Shown: positions 12,686 through 26,179, counted from the stretch's first letter. The stretch: DNA of 64,000 bases from Cephalopachus bancanus (GCA_027257055.1 JAPVLO010000179.1:1302001-1366000); one strand, 5' to 3'. Made by a program: numbers and translations. Notes: generated from the letters alone by a model not told the origin.

Positions 12686-13189
12686 CTGGAGTCTACATGG
12701 GGTCAGGATCCTCATTATCATTGACTTCTACTTCCAAATCTTGTCTCACTGGAAGATCTTCAGGATCAATAACATGTATCAAACTATCATAACCTAGGAC
12801 CCCAATGCCTTCTTCTGGAATACCTCCTGAAGGACCTGCCCAAGGCTGTTTTACAGCCTCTTTTTTTTTTTTTAAATAAGGAGAAGGAATTCTCTAAAAT
12901 AACAATAAATTGTTTGGCACAGTAAATTCACAAACCAGGAACATAGTCTTTTATTTTCCTTTTCAAGTATCATGAACTAAACCAGCATTACCACAAACAC
13001 GAGTAACGGCTATTACGATGGCTATGAAGTTACTAGGCGATAGGGATTTTCTAGTGCCATCATAATTTTATGGGATCACCTCATACATGTGGTCTGTTGT
13101 TGACTGAAATGTCATTATGCAGAGTATGACTGTATTAGAATCAGATGTCAGTAGCACTAAGAAACCGTAAATGTTACTGAGCAGTTTTT

Positions 13190-13310
13190 GAACTAATCAA
13201 GCAAGAGTGGGCCAGAGAGGCCCAGTGACTGCTGAAGGTCACCCGCCAAAGGACTGACTCAGTGTCCCTTATTGGCTGTAACCCAAGTCCCTGGACACAA
13301 TTTAAAGCCT
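13190..13310 (-). repeat. MIR SINE, degraded
   Basis: 'agaggcccagtgactgctga' with 'aggtcaccc' and 'gtaacccaagtccctgga' follow the reversed MIR consensus. Confidence 0.5.
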
Positions 13311-14305
13311 TTTCTTCCAGCCAGGATAAGCCTTATCTTTCATCTGAAGTCTCTTAACATTTTTAGCCACTAGGATTCGCTTGAATGATCTGAACGAAGT
13401 AAATACTGTCCTATAAAATGGGCACAAATAAATATGTACAGAGTAGTCACTGTGGTTTTCACAGTAAGAAGAGCTATCTCCTTTTCTTTAGCTTTCAATC
13501 TCTTTCTTTCCTATGATCAGCTACTAAGGATTGGTATAATTCCAGGACCAGGTGGAATTATATATGCATGGTTTCCAACTATGTTTTAGACTTTTGGCCA
13601 AAAGTATTAAGAGAAAACTAACGATTTTCAGTTTCACATGGTTAAAAGTTAATCCTGGTTACACCACATTTAGTAATCTAGACAGAGAATCTTTCCATAC
13701 ACACAAATACTTATGCACTTAATTATTCATCTTTACAACCATGACTTCTGCTTAGATTGGCAAGTACATTTGCACACATAACATGAAACTATGCCAGGGT
13801 CCCCACTGCATCTGGTGTGTGACCCCCTGTTGCATGCTCTTGGGTATGGGCTGGGATTGGCAAGAACAAGCAGGCACTTTAAAATAGGACAACTTAGAGA
13901 TACAGATACATTTTAAAATGTCAGCTTTAAAATCTTAAGCAAAATCAGGATGATGCTCAAAAAAAGTGTTTTTAATTGAAGGAACCGCTTACAGAGAAGA
14001 GGAAGTATCTCTCTAAGAATTAAGTTTCCGTCCTGAAAAGAAAAATCAAAATTTGAACTCAAATTTTTTGAGTTGAGGTTTTTTAAAAAGAGAAATTACT
14101 TTTTTTCTGATCATGATAATAATAGAAAAAGGAATAGTCTTAAATGTTAGGAAGAGTCTAATTGTTAGAGCTCTCAAAATGAGGTGCAAGAATTTCATTC
14201 TGAAGGGTTTTTTTTCTTGCAAAGATCTATATCAATCCCGGTGCTGATTTTCCTGATAATATCATTGAGAATGAGAATACAGCAAAAGAAAATCTGTTGA
14301 AATTA
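13311..14305 (-). other. Intron, no assignable element
   Basis: AT-rich; nothing recognised. Confidence 0.5.
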
Positions 14306-14662
14306 CAGATGGTCCCTCACTTATGATGAATGAACATTTGATTTTTGACTTTGTGATCATTCAAAACAGATATGAATTCAGTAGAAAATATCCTTTGAGT
14401 ATCCATACAATCATTTTGCTTTTCACTTTTAATACAGTCTTTAGTAAATTACATAATAAGATATTCAATACTTTACTATAAAATAGGCTTGGTGTTAGAT
14501 GATTTTCCCCAAGTGTAGGCTAATGAAAGTGTTCTGAGCACAGTTAAGGTAGGCCAGGCTACCAAGATATTTGGTAAGTTAAAATGTGTTTTCAAGTTAT
14601 GATATTTTCAGTGTACAATGGGTTGATCAGAATATAACCCGTCAAAAGTTGAGGGACATCAG
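14306..14662 (+). mobile_element. Second Tigger-like MITE
   Basis: Left end CAGATGGTCCCTCACTTA, right end (reversed) CTGATGTCCCTCAACTTTTG, with TA on both sides (14304-14305 and 14663-14664). The body has 'tgtaggctaatgaaagtgtt' and 'ctgagcacagttaaggtagg', typical of the CAGATGGTCCC family. Far too short to be autonomous. Confidence 0.8.
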
Positions 14663-14664
14663 TA

Positions 14665-16299
14665 AAGGGATATTCAGAGGATCAACAATGGATAAAAATA
14701 AAGACAAAGAAGAACCTCAGCTCCTATTACCTACCTCCAGATTTAGATAGTTTTTCTGGATAACCAAAAGGATCCCAGCTTAGACCCAAGACTCCCATTT
14801 TAAATGAGCACAGGACATTTACCCCCCCAGTAGCCATGTTTTCTCTTGGCTGGGATTCTCTTTTGCTAGGGACCCAACTTTTATCCCCACCTGCAGAGGT
14901 CCAAGTTGTTTACAGAGCGACATTTCCTCATTTCTCATAGTCCCACATCTATGGCAGACCAGTGGCATCTGGTTCAATATTTCATTAAATCCTCCTGAAA
15001 ACTAACAGTTCAATCTATTAGAAAACTACAGTCCCTGAGCAACATAAATTACCTAGCAGGCTGTGGTTGTAGCATGCTGCACAGCCCATTTGCTACTGAG
15101 ACATTTATAACGGTAGAGTTTCTGCACATTCTGGATGCAAGAAACATAACCTTTCTAAGACTCCCTCAGACAGTAAACACTGAAACTTAAAAAAATTCTC
15201 TCTCAAGAAAAGGTTATTTAGGTCCAAAATGAACGAGTTTTGTGTTTTGCCTTAATTATCCATGAATTTAATGCAGACTCTTTCCTTGGGAATATTTTCG
15301 TTTTTTGCCACTCATATGGCCGGAGGATCTTCCCCTCCTTTAGCCCTCAGCAAAATGACTGAGGAACATTCACATGAAGGCCCCACCGGAAGGCTGTGCT
15401 CAACAGAAAATTTAGAGCTAATTTATTTTTGCTGCAGGGCATCTGCAAGTTATGTAGCAGAAGTAAGTATGGATAAACAGTTTCATTCTGGACTTGTTTT
15501 GACACTTAGTGGTCAGTTCACACCACCTTCAAATGTAGTTGTCACTTGAAAAGTAATAGAAGTCGGTCACCTTTGATGGCTATCTAGAGAGGTGGAAAGG
15601 CTATGATCTCAATGCCTTCTACTCAGTTACAATAATAATACCAGGGCTAGACACAATTAAAGAGCCTGGACTGGCTCAGAGATTGATTATTCAGGACTCT
15701 TCCTGTAATTTGCTCCTTTAATGAGTTTCTCCTCTTACCCCAGGCCACAAGTTTAAACTTTTATTCGTAATAATATACAGAAAGGTAGGCACATGTTTGT
15801 ATGTTACTTTTAAGGGCCCCAGAGATTAACTACAGGCCTAAGACTGCCTAAATATAACTTGAGGACTGCTTTTGGTCCCCCCTTGAGTACAATGTTAAAT
15901 GTTTTTTGCACAGATAGAATGGTAAAATGAAGCTTTAATAACAACAAATGCTCAGCTCATTTACAAATTTACTGCTAGATAGTTTGAGGGAACAAAGACT
16001 GTGACTGACTGGAGTTGTGTGCCTGGCACAGCAATCAATCACACCAGGCCTCTTCTGGGCTGAGCACTTTCTTGAGGCTTCTGCAGACTCTCACAGAATG
16101 ACTTCTCACTTAGAGGAGCTCACCTAGCAGTACTAGAAAAATACAGATGGTCTCAAATTAATTGTGTGGGCCTTGCATTGTCACTCTCATGTCATGAAAT
16201 TAGTATAGCTGACATCATTCGGTTAAGCAGTTATCAAAAAAGTCACATTAAAGCAATGTATGCAGAAACTATAAATTAGGATTCACAGCTGTGGATTTC
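14665..16299 (-). other. Intron, no assignable element
   Basis: Mixed composition. The plus-strand frame at 15262-15549 (95 codons) has no family resemblance and overlaps no recognised repeat. Confidence 0.5.
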
Positions 16300-16430
16300 C
16301 CCCTTCCCCGACAAAAGCATTTAACTTATCTGGTCTTCTGCTTTTTCATCTATAAAATGAGAGGTTAGCAAGAGATAAACTCCAAAATTCTTTCTAGCTC
16401 TTGAAATTCCATGCATTATTTAGTTTGAAC
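16300..16430 (+). repeat. MIR3-like SINE
   Basis: 'tttcatctataaaatgagag' followed by 'aaaattctttctagctcttg' is the usual order of MIR3-type elements. Confidence 0.6.
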
Positions 16431-18280
16431 AATCTTGTGCATCAAATGCATTCCAAAAGACAAGAGCGTAAAGTGAATGCTTGCATACTAAATCACGATT
16501 TCAAATTACTTACATTGTTGTTTCAGAAATGAGTACTTACAGAAAAAAAAATGGACCCAACATTTAAAAAAAATACTGTTTCAGGGAATTTGTATGCATA
16601 CAACATACATGACTATATATGCTTGGCAGTACAAAAAAAAAAACCATATTAGCAATCAATCCATGTGATTCCTGAAGTCTAAAAGAACATATATATATAC
16701 CATGCTAAATTCCCAACCTGGGTGAAATTCATACCAATTCTATGAATTATATGGAATCTCATATTAGCTGTAGGCTAGACAGTTAAGGCTTTTCTTCCTT
16801 GTTAATAATGTTGTTTCTATGTCTAAATCACTGCCATTTAAAAAAGCTACCAAAAGAAATATTTTATTAAGTGTTCAGAAAATGCATTCAGCAACAGGGG
16901 AAATAGTTTTAGAGACTTATTATTTGCATTCCTCCTCATCACGATATTTTTGAAGATGTAACCTTTTGGGCAGTCATTTGTTAGCATGAGTCTGTGATAC
17001 ACTGCAATTGGACTTTCTAAGTTCACTTTTTGAGGGGAAGGGAAAGAAATGAATATCAAATGATAGGAGAAAGTAGAACTCTTGTGTCTTTCTGGTAGGT
17101 TTGGTATATCTCATTGGGATACATTGATGGCATTTAGGATTTCCATTTTCACTTTCCTTCCATATACTCACAGGATTTCTTTATCTAAGAAAACTATCTC
17201 TTAGGGGCTTGATATGATATTTATAGAGAAATTTAATTCCAAAGTCAAATAGAAAGGCAATATATTTAATACAACTTCTTCCACTGAGTCTAGGCAGAGC
17301 TTTCATGCATGATTATTAAAGTGAATCTGGATTGTGGGTGAGCAAATCCTACCTTTCATAAACCATCTATCGTGATAGGCAATCTGTGCTACAAGTGAAG
17401 GCTTGGGTACACAGTGGGAAGGGCCAGTGAGGGAAATTTCACGGTAATGATACATATCACTATGTAGCTTGGCATTGGTTAAATCCTGCTCCATAAACTT
17501 TACAGTAAGAGAGGAGTAGATGGTCCATAAATAAGCTCTGTTCCACAAAATTCAGTCCTTTTTCATTAAACAGTTTATGATTATCTATTGTTTTATCTGG
17601 TTCTCTTCTCTCCTCCAGTAGCACAAATAATTTAGTGTTGATTCTACTTCTAAAGGGAACTTTAGAAAACAGTTATTATAAGAGAAATGAATATGGAACT
17701 AACTTATTTTTCTCATTAATGAAGAAACAGATTGCAAATCACCAAATTTAGCAAATTTGCTAAAGAGAAAAAAATTAAAATCAAGGGTACCACAGGTCTT
17801 AAATATAGTCTATGCATTTAGATTTGCTAAGTTTAATTTTTTGTATTTATGATGATACCTCAAAGCATATTTTGTAAGAATTACAAAAGATGTTACAAAG
17901 GTCTTATCATAGTTTCCTATTAGTCTTGGCTATAAAGTGGTCTGGAGCTGCAAGGTTTAATGTGAAAACCAAACAGTTTGGCATAAATTGGGATTAGCTG
18001 TGATAAAAAATTAAAATATTTCCTTGTCAAATTTATTTTAAACTATGTAACAGCACTCAGGACTTTTCAACCAATACTAATATTGTAAAATCAGGTTTAA
18101 ATATATTAAAAAGCTACACTAATGCCAGTAAATATTTTTAACCAGGTGCTAGAAATACACTTAGTGTTGCCCAGAGGTGAGAAGCAGAGACCACTGCCCG
18201 CGTAACAGAAAGTGATACTAATGGAAAACACAACTGGGAAGAAGTAAACAGGCAGAAAGCTGGTATGAAAATCAGCTTAG
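16431..18280 (-). other. Intron, no assignable element
   Basis: AT-rich unique-looking sequence. Small minus-strand frames at 16847-17548 show no recognisable domain. Confidence 0.5.
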
Positions 18281-18560
18281 AAGGCTGGGCTTGGTGGCTC
18301 AGCCTGTAATTCCAGCACTTTGGGAGGCTGAGGTGAGTGGATTGCCTGAGCTCGTGGGTTCGAGACAAGCCCAGGGAACTTGGTGAGACCTTGTCTCTAC
18401 AATAAATAAAAAATTAGCCAGCGTGGTAGCGTGCACCTGCAGTTCTGGTTACTTGGAAGGCTAAGGTGGAAGAATTGCCGGAGTCCAGCAGGTCGACGCT
18501 GGGGTGGCTGTGAGCATGCTACTGCACTCCAGCCAAGGCGACTGAGTGAGACTCCGACTG

Positions 18561-18595
<35 letters not shown>

Positions 18596-18599
18596 GAAA
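18281..18599 (+). repeat. Alu, lineage-type dimer with 14-bp target duplication
   Basis: Head GGCTGGGCTTGGTGGCTCAG, B-box region GGGTTCGAGAC, linker CTACAATAAATAAAAAATTAG, tail A14 plus (AAAAG)n. Flanked by GAAAATCAGCTTAG (18267-18280) and GAAAATCAGCTCAG (18600-18613), one mismatch. Confidence 0.97.
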
Positions 18600-18613
18600 G
18601 AAAATCAGCTCAG

Positions 18614-19729
18614 GGACCCAATGCCAGCCAAAATGGCAAGGTGTTAAGGCTTAACATGCCATTTCCCTACATCATTGGAAGGTAATACTCATCTCGGTAT
18701 CAGACAACCTGCTATGTTACCAAGGGCAAAAAAATCAGAGCTGCCACATCACACTCATCTTGCCCAACTTTTCCCTTATCAGAACCATATGTCAACCTTG
18801 TTTCTGAAGGAAGGGTTTACAAGCCCACATCGAGAACCTGTACTTGGCTTGCTAAAGTTCACCCCTCATACTGCATGCCATCTTTTCACTCCACAGTTGA
18901 GAATTCTTGCCTTTGAACCAGAGATGCCTCCATCAACATAAGCAAGTGACTCTTCTTCACTTATCTGCTAGGCACAACAGGGGTGAGGAAGGTTCTGGTG
19001 ACTGCTCCATTCACAGACTGGCAGCCTTCCCTGCTTCTCTTAGACTCTAAGAAGAAGCATGTAAGAAATAATAAGCACAGCAGAAATTTCGCATTCCAGT
19101 CTTCTCTGTGGGTCCAAACAGGGTGTTAACTGTGGACTCCTGAGTCACCAAGGCAAGCTGAACTGATGAGGGTAATGCTGAAGAGCCTGGTCCCCTCGTA
19201 CAATGAAGTATACACACGTAAGAACAGGCTTTGTTGTAAGGGTCTCTGGCCTAATGTCACATGGTCTTCAAAAGGAGGAGGAAGGGAGGAGTCACTGCAT
19301 GAGGGTAAGAGAATCTGCTGAAGCAATTTGGATTTTACAATGTGTATACCATGGGGCTTGGAAAATATTTATGCATGAAGTAGCCCTGAATTTGTGACAT
19401 ATATCAAGCCTACTCAGCTGCTTAATATGTCAAAGGCTTCCAAAGGGGTCAGAGGCACCCAGGTGTCTTTTCTGCTTCCTGACCTTAAGTGGGCAGAGTC
19501 CACATCCAGGGTTGCTTGGAGACTGTACAGCGGGCTCTGCAGGGTACTTCTTTCACATGAGGGCAACTTTCTTCTTTCATTAAATGCAGGGTGTGAGAAA
19601 TATGGAATACTGTTACAACAAAGGTCAAAGGATTTTTGGGTGATTTCTTTCTAGGTCAATAGGTAGACAGGGTGTCCATATTTTTCTAGGTCTATTCCAT
19701 ATCAACAAAAGAACCATAATGGCTCAGAA
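18614..19729 (-). other. Intron, no assignable element
   Basis: Several overlapping short open frames on both strands (18675-19654) but no family resemblance. Holds the first copy of a 27-base dispersed word (18631-18657). Confidence 0.5.
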
Positions 19730-19970
19730 TGGCAGCTCTGGAGACAACAGTCCTGGCTGCACCTCTTGGTTTTGTTGCTTACTTACTGCGCAACTTTAAA
19801 CAACTTACTTTTCTCTGTTGTGGTCTCTGTTGTGGTTCTCCTTGAATATAAAACAAGGTAACAAGATATACATCATAGAATTGTTACAAGGTCTAACATG
19901 ATGATAATATTAATCACAGTATCTAGTATGAGGCAGACACTTAACACTTATACACTGGCTATCATCATCA
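19730..19970 (+). repeat. MIR SINE
   Basis: 'ttgcttacttactgcgcaac', 'agaattgttacaaggtctaa' and 'gtatctagtatgaggcagac' follow MIR end to end. Confidence 0.7.
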
Positions 19971-20147
19971 TCACTGAATAAGTAACAAGTAATACAAATG
20001 ACAAGACAGTCATAAACGGATGTGTTATTAATAATTTAGATTATTCAGGACAAATCTTACCTTCATCCTTTATTTGGTTGTTATCATCTCTTCTGGTTAA
20101 TAAACTTATTTGGAGGAAGAATGGGCTCTGTAAGAAATTCCTACCAA

Positions 20148-20441
20148 GGCCAGGCATGGTGGTTCACGCTTATAATCCCAGCACTTTGGGGAAGGCAGAG
20201 GCAAGATGATTGTCTGAGCCTGTTGTTCAGACCAGCCTGTACAACATGGTGAGACCTCATCTCTACAATAAATAAAAAAAAAATTAGCTGGGTGTGGTGG
20301 CATGCACCCGTAGTCCCACCTACTTGGAAGGCTGTGGCAGAGGGCTCATCTGAGCCCAGCAGGTAGAGGCTGTGGTAGCTATGATCATGCCACTATACTC
20401 CAGCCTGGATGACAGAGAGAGACTCTGACTCAAAAAAAAAA
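20148..20441 (+). repeat. Alu, full-length dimer
   Basis: Head GGCCAGGCATGGTGGTTCAC, linker CTACAATAAATAAAAAAAAA, A-tail ending at 20441. Confidence 0.95.
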
Positions 20442-21682
20442 TTTCCTTTTAGATATCATGTATAATAAATAGAAACATACAGAACCCCAAAATAGGATAG
20501 GCGAGCAAAATTCTATTCACTGGGCACTGTCTTCTCCATGGTGAGTTCAATTACAGAAAGGAGGCCACAGTCCAGGGAAAGGGGTTTGCAAGAACAAGTG
20601 GAAAGCAAGAATAGTACTTGTTTCTTGCCTCAGTAATGGCCTAAAACAAATAGGCCGGAGTCAGCCAAGCCTCTTTTTGGAGCTGGGGGAAGAAACCACA
20701 CAGTAGGCCTAAATGGCAAGGTGTTAAGACTTAACATTTATCAAGTGCCTAGTCTGGGTTAGGAATGAAAGAGACAAAGAAAATTAAGCCATAGCTCCAG
20801 CTCTCAAAATGGTTCTAGTTCACTGAGAGCCCACAAGTGTGTTCTATGTAGAAACGCTGTTTTGAAGCTGGGGAACTAGAGAGTAATTCAAGATCCATAG
20901 GTGAAGATCCATTCAACCAGGAAGAACTCCAGGCCTAAGTTTTAGGTAGCATGTACTGAACTTATTTTCTTTCTTTTTATCAAACCCCATAAGAGGGAAA
21001 CCTCACACTCCTGGGGCCTATATGTGGGGAGCTATGGAGATTTCATTTTAAACACTGCACTTCCAGAATGCTAGACACATTAATATTCTGTTTGTAGATG
21101 ATCTGTGCCACCTTTATTGTTTCTAGTAAAGAAAATAAAAAATTGACAGCTGCGGAAGCGACTGGCCTAATTACCTATACTTCACTCTCCAGCACCTAAA
21201 AATAACGCAGCAGAACATATTGCTTTCTTCACTTGTGCTTCCAATCATCAGGGTATCACCAGGAATGTGAGCCCACATATTTTGGCTGGTCTAGGTTGCT
21301 GGCCATCCTGCCTAGCTCCGGGCTATTGTGGCAACAATTCAGGAGGTACTTTTCAAAGGCAGTTTGGTTTTCTCACTGTCACCACTGTCAGTAACAATAC
21401 TGGAATACTGCGGGTGGCATGCTTCAAATGTGGCTTCATGCATTTCTATGGCCTCGGGTAAACATGTACGAATCACATAAATATTCTCTTGCTATCAGCT
21501 GGACAGAGTCACTCTCCTAGCCATCCCAGGCCTAACAGTCCAAAAGAGAAACACTTGATGACAAGCTCAGTGTACAATTACCATTGAGTGGTATGACGCT
21601 CTGAGAATGATCACTCATTAGAATGGTGGAGCAGTGCCGAGAATTCTAAACCTGTCGCAACTATCATTCTGTCTACCAATAT
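20442..21682 (-). other. Intron; possible conserved non-coding stretch
   Basis: No repeat recognised. 21130-21470 keeps several CpGs and an E-box (CAGCTG) near 21150. Holds the second copy of the dispersed 27-base word (20711-20737). Confidence 0.45.
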
Positions 21683-22225
21683 TAAGATATTTTTATTAGG
21701 ATAAAATATACACAATGAAATCCACCATTTTAACCATCTTTAAGCATGTAATTCAGTAGTATTAAGTACACAGTTGTGCAGACTTCATTATCAACCTTGA
21801 GACTTTTCCTCACCTCAAACTGAAACTCTATACCCCTTAAGCAATAATTCCTTATTTCCTCCTTCCCCCAGCCTCTGGCATCCACCACACTACTTTCTAT
21901 CCCTATGAATTTGACCACTCTAGGCATCTAGTGAAATTATACAATATTTGTCTTTTTGTGACTGGTTTATCTCACTTAGCATGACATCTTTAAGGCTCAT
22001 TTGTATTGTAGCATGTGTCAGAATGTCCTTCCTTTAAGGTTGAATAATATACCATTGTATGTATATACCACATCTTGTTTATCCATTCATCTGTCAAAGG
22101 ACATTTGAGTTGCTTCTACTTTCTGGCTATTGTGAATAATGCTGCCATGAACACTGGTGCCCAAATATTTGTTCGAATCCCTGGTTTCAGTTTTTTTGCA
22201 TGTATACCTAGAAAAACATTTTTAT
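21683..22225 (-). repeat. L1M-type LINE 3' end, antisense
   Basis: Reads in the plus strand as the classic reverse of an old L1 3' end: ATAAAATATACACAATGAAA, 'aactgaaactctatacccct', 'gcctctggcatccaccacac', 'aatttgaccactctaggcat' and 'ggctattgtgaataatgctg'. Confidence 0.9.
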
Positions 22226-25200
22226 AAATAAAAAACAGTACGGCTCCATTTCCAGGGTTCGGTGTATTATCTTTTTCATTGCATGCATACCTAAAAAAAG
22301 GATTCACATGTTGCTAGAGAAATAAGTTTAACAGATTGTGTTTGCCAAATCATGAAATTTACTAAGTAGGAGAATCTTGGCTAATGCAGTTTCATACAGT
22401 GAAGTCCTCTAGTTATGATAATATACAATGTTGTAGAATCTAAAAATCCATTTTAATTTGCTTTTCTATATTCTGTTTAGTTTCTCTCTTAATTTATGGA
22501 TCTTTCAATATGGCTATTTCATTTACCTTAGCTTAACTTGATTGGTCATCTGTTCAGAGCTCCAGTTTAATGGTTGTAAGTTCTTCACAATTATCACAAA
22601 AATTAGTAGTGTAATATCTAAAAGAGAAATGCTTGCTGAGTGCCTTTAATTTAACTAGAATGGTAAAGTTAAATCAGTGTTTGGGATAGTAATTTAAAGA
22701 TGTTTTTGAGAATTCAAAATTCTATAAGTTTAGAATATACGTTTTTTACAAAATTACTGGTAATATCCCTTACCTCTTGTGTTAGGAAAAGTATGAAAAT
22801 CAATGAAGAGTGTTATACTGTATATAATCAGATCTATAAATTTGACCTTTGAGACTGTGAATTGGTTAATGGTGCTCATTAATCAACCACCTTCTTCCCA
22901 GAGTCAGTTTCTGCCTGCACATAATGAATTATCATTGTACTTAGTTACTTATAACTTTAATTAAATTTGGTTGCTATTGTTGTTCTTCACATCAGTGTCG
23001 ATCTAAAAGTAGCAAAGGTACGCAGGATAAGAACCATTTATTTCAGTTGTGTTCCTTTGGTAAAATATTGTCCAGGCTCTGCACCTGGCAGATGTCCTTT
23101 GGGAGGCATCACTAACAAAGTGGGTGGCAGCTGTGGGGGGCAGAAGACACTGCAGGCTAATTCTAGGGTGACAGAGCCTGGACCTCACCACTGGCAAACT
23201 GAGGACTGACGAGGGTGTTGTTCCTTCACGGGGCATTCAACAAGCTGGACTTAACCCAGAGTAAGGTCAAGTTTAGAGAATCAGGCTAGCATCCTGAAGT
23301 TCCAGGTTAACAATAAAACGAGGATTTCAGAATCTATGGAGAAGTTTTGAGACAAGAGTTAGAAACTGCTTGGACATCCACATGGATAAGTCATTTAAGT
23401 CCAGGCACAGGCATAGGCACAGCAATTAGGATAGTAGAAAATGACACTGATCCTGAAGCTAAGCCTGCTTGGTTCAGGCACCTGAGTAGCTGCCTGCCAA
23501 GGATGGAGAGTCGGTTGGCCTGGTCCTCAGGAGCCAGCTTCAGCAGCGTGGGGCGTGTGCACAGTGGGCGCAGGAAGTTGCCAGCACTGGCTGAGGGAGG
23601 GTGGCAAGGCTGAGGCTGGCTGTGGTAGACATGCCCCAACAGCTCCAGTATTCGCCTCAGCCAGAAGCAGCAGAATGTTTATAGCTGCAGCCTGATACCA
23701 AGGCCAAGTAGGGTCACCGTGGATTAGATACTGGGCAGCACAGAAACTTTAGGACCTGGAGATTGCTTACATGCATATTCTCTTTCTTAAAGACAGTTTA
23801 TAAGGGTGTGTGTGTGTGTGTGTGTGTAAAAAATAGATAAGAAAATATGCTATCTCCTTATTCTCAAATTACAGCATTTTGATAAATCTTGCTCCTCTTC
23901 AAACCCAACTTGAAAGAGTGCATAAAGAAAGCAGCAGCCACGTGTTAGCAACATAGCAACAGCTCTGTTCTTTATGATCTCCAGGTGCTTTGTCATCCTC
24001 ACTTGGGCTGGATGAGGCAGCAGGTGGTCCCACAGAACTCAGGGCTCAGGAAGGAGAGCCTCATTGGTGCTGGGGTAGGGGCTTGGCTTCCTTCCCAGGA
24101 ACCATCTGCAGAGGTGAGCACTTCCAAGAGCAGCCCCTTCTTCTCTCCCACACTGGGGGATTTGTTTTCAAAGACCAGAAAGATGACTCATGTGAACAGA
24201 ATATAAGAAATGTAAGTTTCATCCTATAAGTGAAAGCACTCTAATAGATGTTGCTATCTGAGGCTCATCAAGAGTTCACAGGATTCCCAACCTGGATTAG
24301 AGAGAGATCCAGGAGTCAATAGCAATTCCAAGTGCAGAACGCAGGAACAAGCTCTAATCAGAAACAGGAGGTGTGCTTGTTCTGAACCATCTGGCGGTAT
24401 CACTCACCTACAAGATAACTGATGCTTAAGTGCTTGGATTTCTGAGTAGGAACCATCTATTCACAAGATAGACTGTAGGCCAGTTTCACTAATTGAGGGC
24501 ATTACAGGATACTAAGAAGTTCATGGGTAGTGGGGTAACGTGGACAAGGAAGGGTCTGCTGTCTTTTCCTGGTATAACACCTATAGTCAGAAACACATAG
24601 ATGGTGAAAGGTTTTTAAGACGTGGTAATTTACATGTCTCCTGTTTGCTTTATCTTGAAATAGAATTAGGAATCACAAACTGGTGGATTGGATGCCTATT
24701 TATTTGACCAACACAGCATTAAAAAAATGATTAGTTCCCAACATGAAAACTTAGAAGATATAATGAAAGAAATCAAGATTCATCCCTTCCCTTGGGAGGA
24801 CAGGAAAGATCTGTAATGCTGTAATATACCTGACTGAAGCTGGGCAACGGAGGCCTTTTCATCACATGCTCTACACCAGGGCCTCCCCTTACTCTCCTGG
24901 CCCATCTCTACTGGCCTCTGAAGGCAGTTATGATTGTGACCCTTAACTATGCCTTCTGTGACCTTTAGGACCAGAACTCCAAGTTAGTCTTAGCTTGACA
25001 TGTTACAGAAGAAAAATCTTGACTACTGTGACTGCAAAACCATGCAATCAACAGATGCAATTACAATGAAGCAAATCTCAGTGAAGACACCTTCAGGCAT
25101 CTGTAAGTGTCCCCTAAAGGTTCAGTACCACACCAGTATGACAGTCACTGAGTTAAGATTTACAGTTCATGGCATGTCACCTCTTCATTTTGAAGATCTT

Positions 25201-26160
25201 AATATATTTTGGAGATTTTCTTCCTTTTCCTTTTAATAAAATTAGGACCATACCTAACAATTAGGTATTAAAGCTGGTCAATTATCTTTAAGGCGTGGCC
25301 AATTTCTTCAACTATTGACTAGTGACTCCAAATCCACAACCCAGGCTTTTGGACAAATTGGGCAAAACGATAAAGGACATTTTGACAGCTCTCAACAATT
25401 AGGCACTTACACTAAGCATTTCATTAAGTGCCTTTTTCCTGAATGTTTCTATTCATGTTTGCTTTCCGACATAGAAATGTTTGCTACAATGAACCCATGA
25501 ACAATGAGCCAATGTTTATCACAGATTCTTATCAAATACACTCAAAGGAATAATGCTATACAACAATGCAGTGGGAGAGCTACATACAGCAGAAGGGCTG
25601 ATCAGGAAATGAGCAGTCCTGAGTGAATTATAGAGAACTCCAGCCTAGACATTGAAGAGGGAAGTCTGGACATTTCCATCATAAAATCACTGAATGGAAA
25701 ACCTGAAAAACTGAATATGTTAACTTATTTAGGACTGATGCCCACAGTATAAAAAATTTCATCTTTAGGCAGCTTATTCATTTTTTGAATATAAGACTTT
25801 TAAATCTAAATTGACGTGGCTTGTAAAAAAAGGAATAGAGTATACGATCTATAAAAAAATGCTTCAAAGGTGGCTTAAAAACAAGTGATAGTACAAATAA
25901 ATGACAGTAATGAGTCTATTTTTCTTTTAATTAAGCCATATCTAAATTTAAATATAGTCCTACTCATTTCAAATATTTTAACATATGAATTAAAAATTCA
26001 AAGAATTATTACTCAAACTTAAAAAAATCATACTATTCCACAGCAAATCTGTTCACCAGATTATCTACACTGCAGAAAAATTAATATCTTACAATATTAC
26101 AAAATGTTCCTCCTTGAAAATTATAAACAGCCAAAGTCATTCAAAGTCCAGTGATGCACT
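22226..26160 (-). other. Intron, mostly unassigned
   Basis: No interspersed repeat recognised. 23060-23720 is GC-richer than its surroundings with coding-like short frames on both strands, but no gene could be named. The frames at 23985-24229 and 25000-25500 have no recognisable domain. Confidence 0.45.
23806..23827. repeat. (GT)11 microsatellite
   Basis: 22 bases of pure GT dinucleotide. Confidence 0.97.
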
Positions 26161-26179
26161 GAAGGGCTTGCATTAAGGA

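Larger units (their letters stand above)
11684..13132 (+). mobile_element. Tigger/pogo-like DNA transposon relic
   Basis: About 1.45 kb with degenerate terminal inverted repeats: left CAGTCATGCATTGCTTAA, right (reversed) CAGTCATACTCTGCATAA, 14 of 18 matching, and TA at the right junction. The left arm has the typical 'cacctgggctatatgtatgg' and 'gcacagcatgttactgtact'; the right arm has 'tttatgggatcacctcatac'. It is interrupted by an Alu right arm (12286-12460) and a CA repeat. No intact transposase frame. Subfamily not assigned. Confidence 0.8.
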
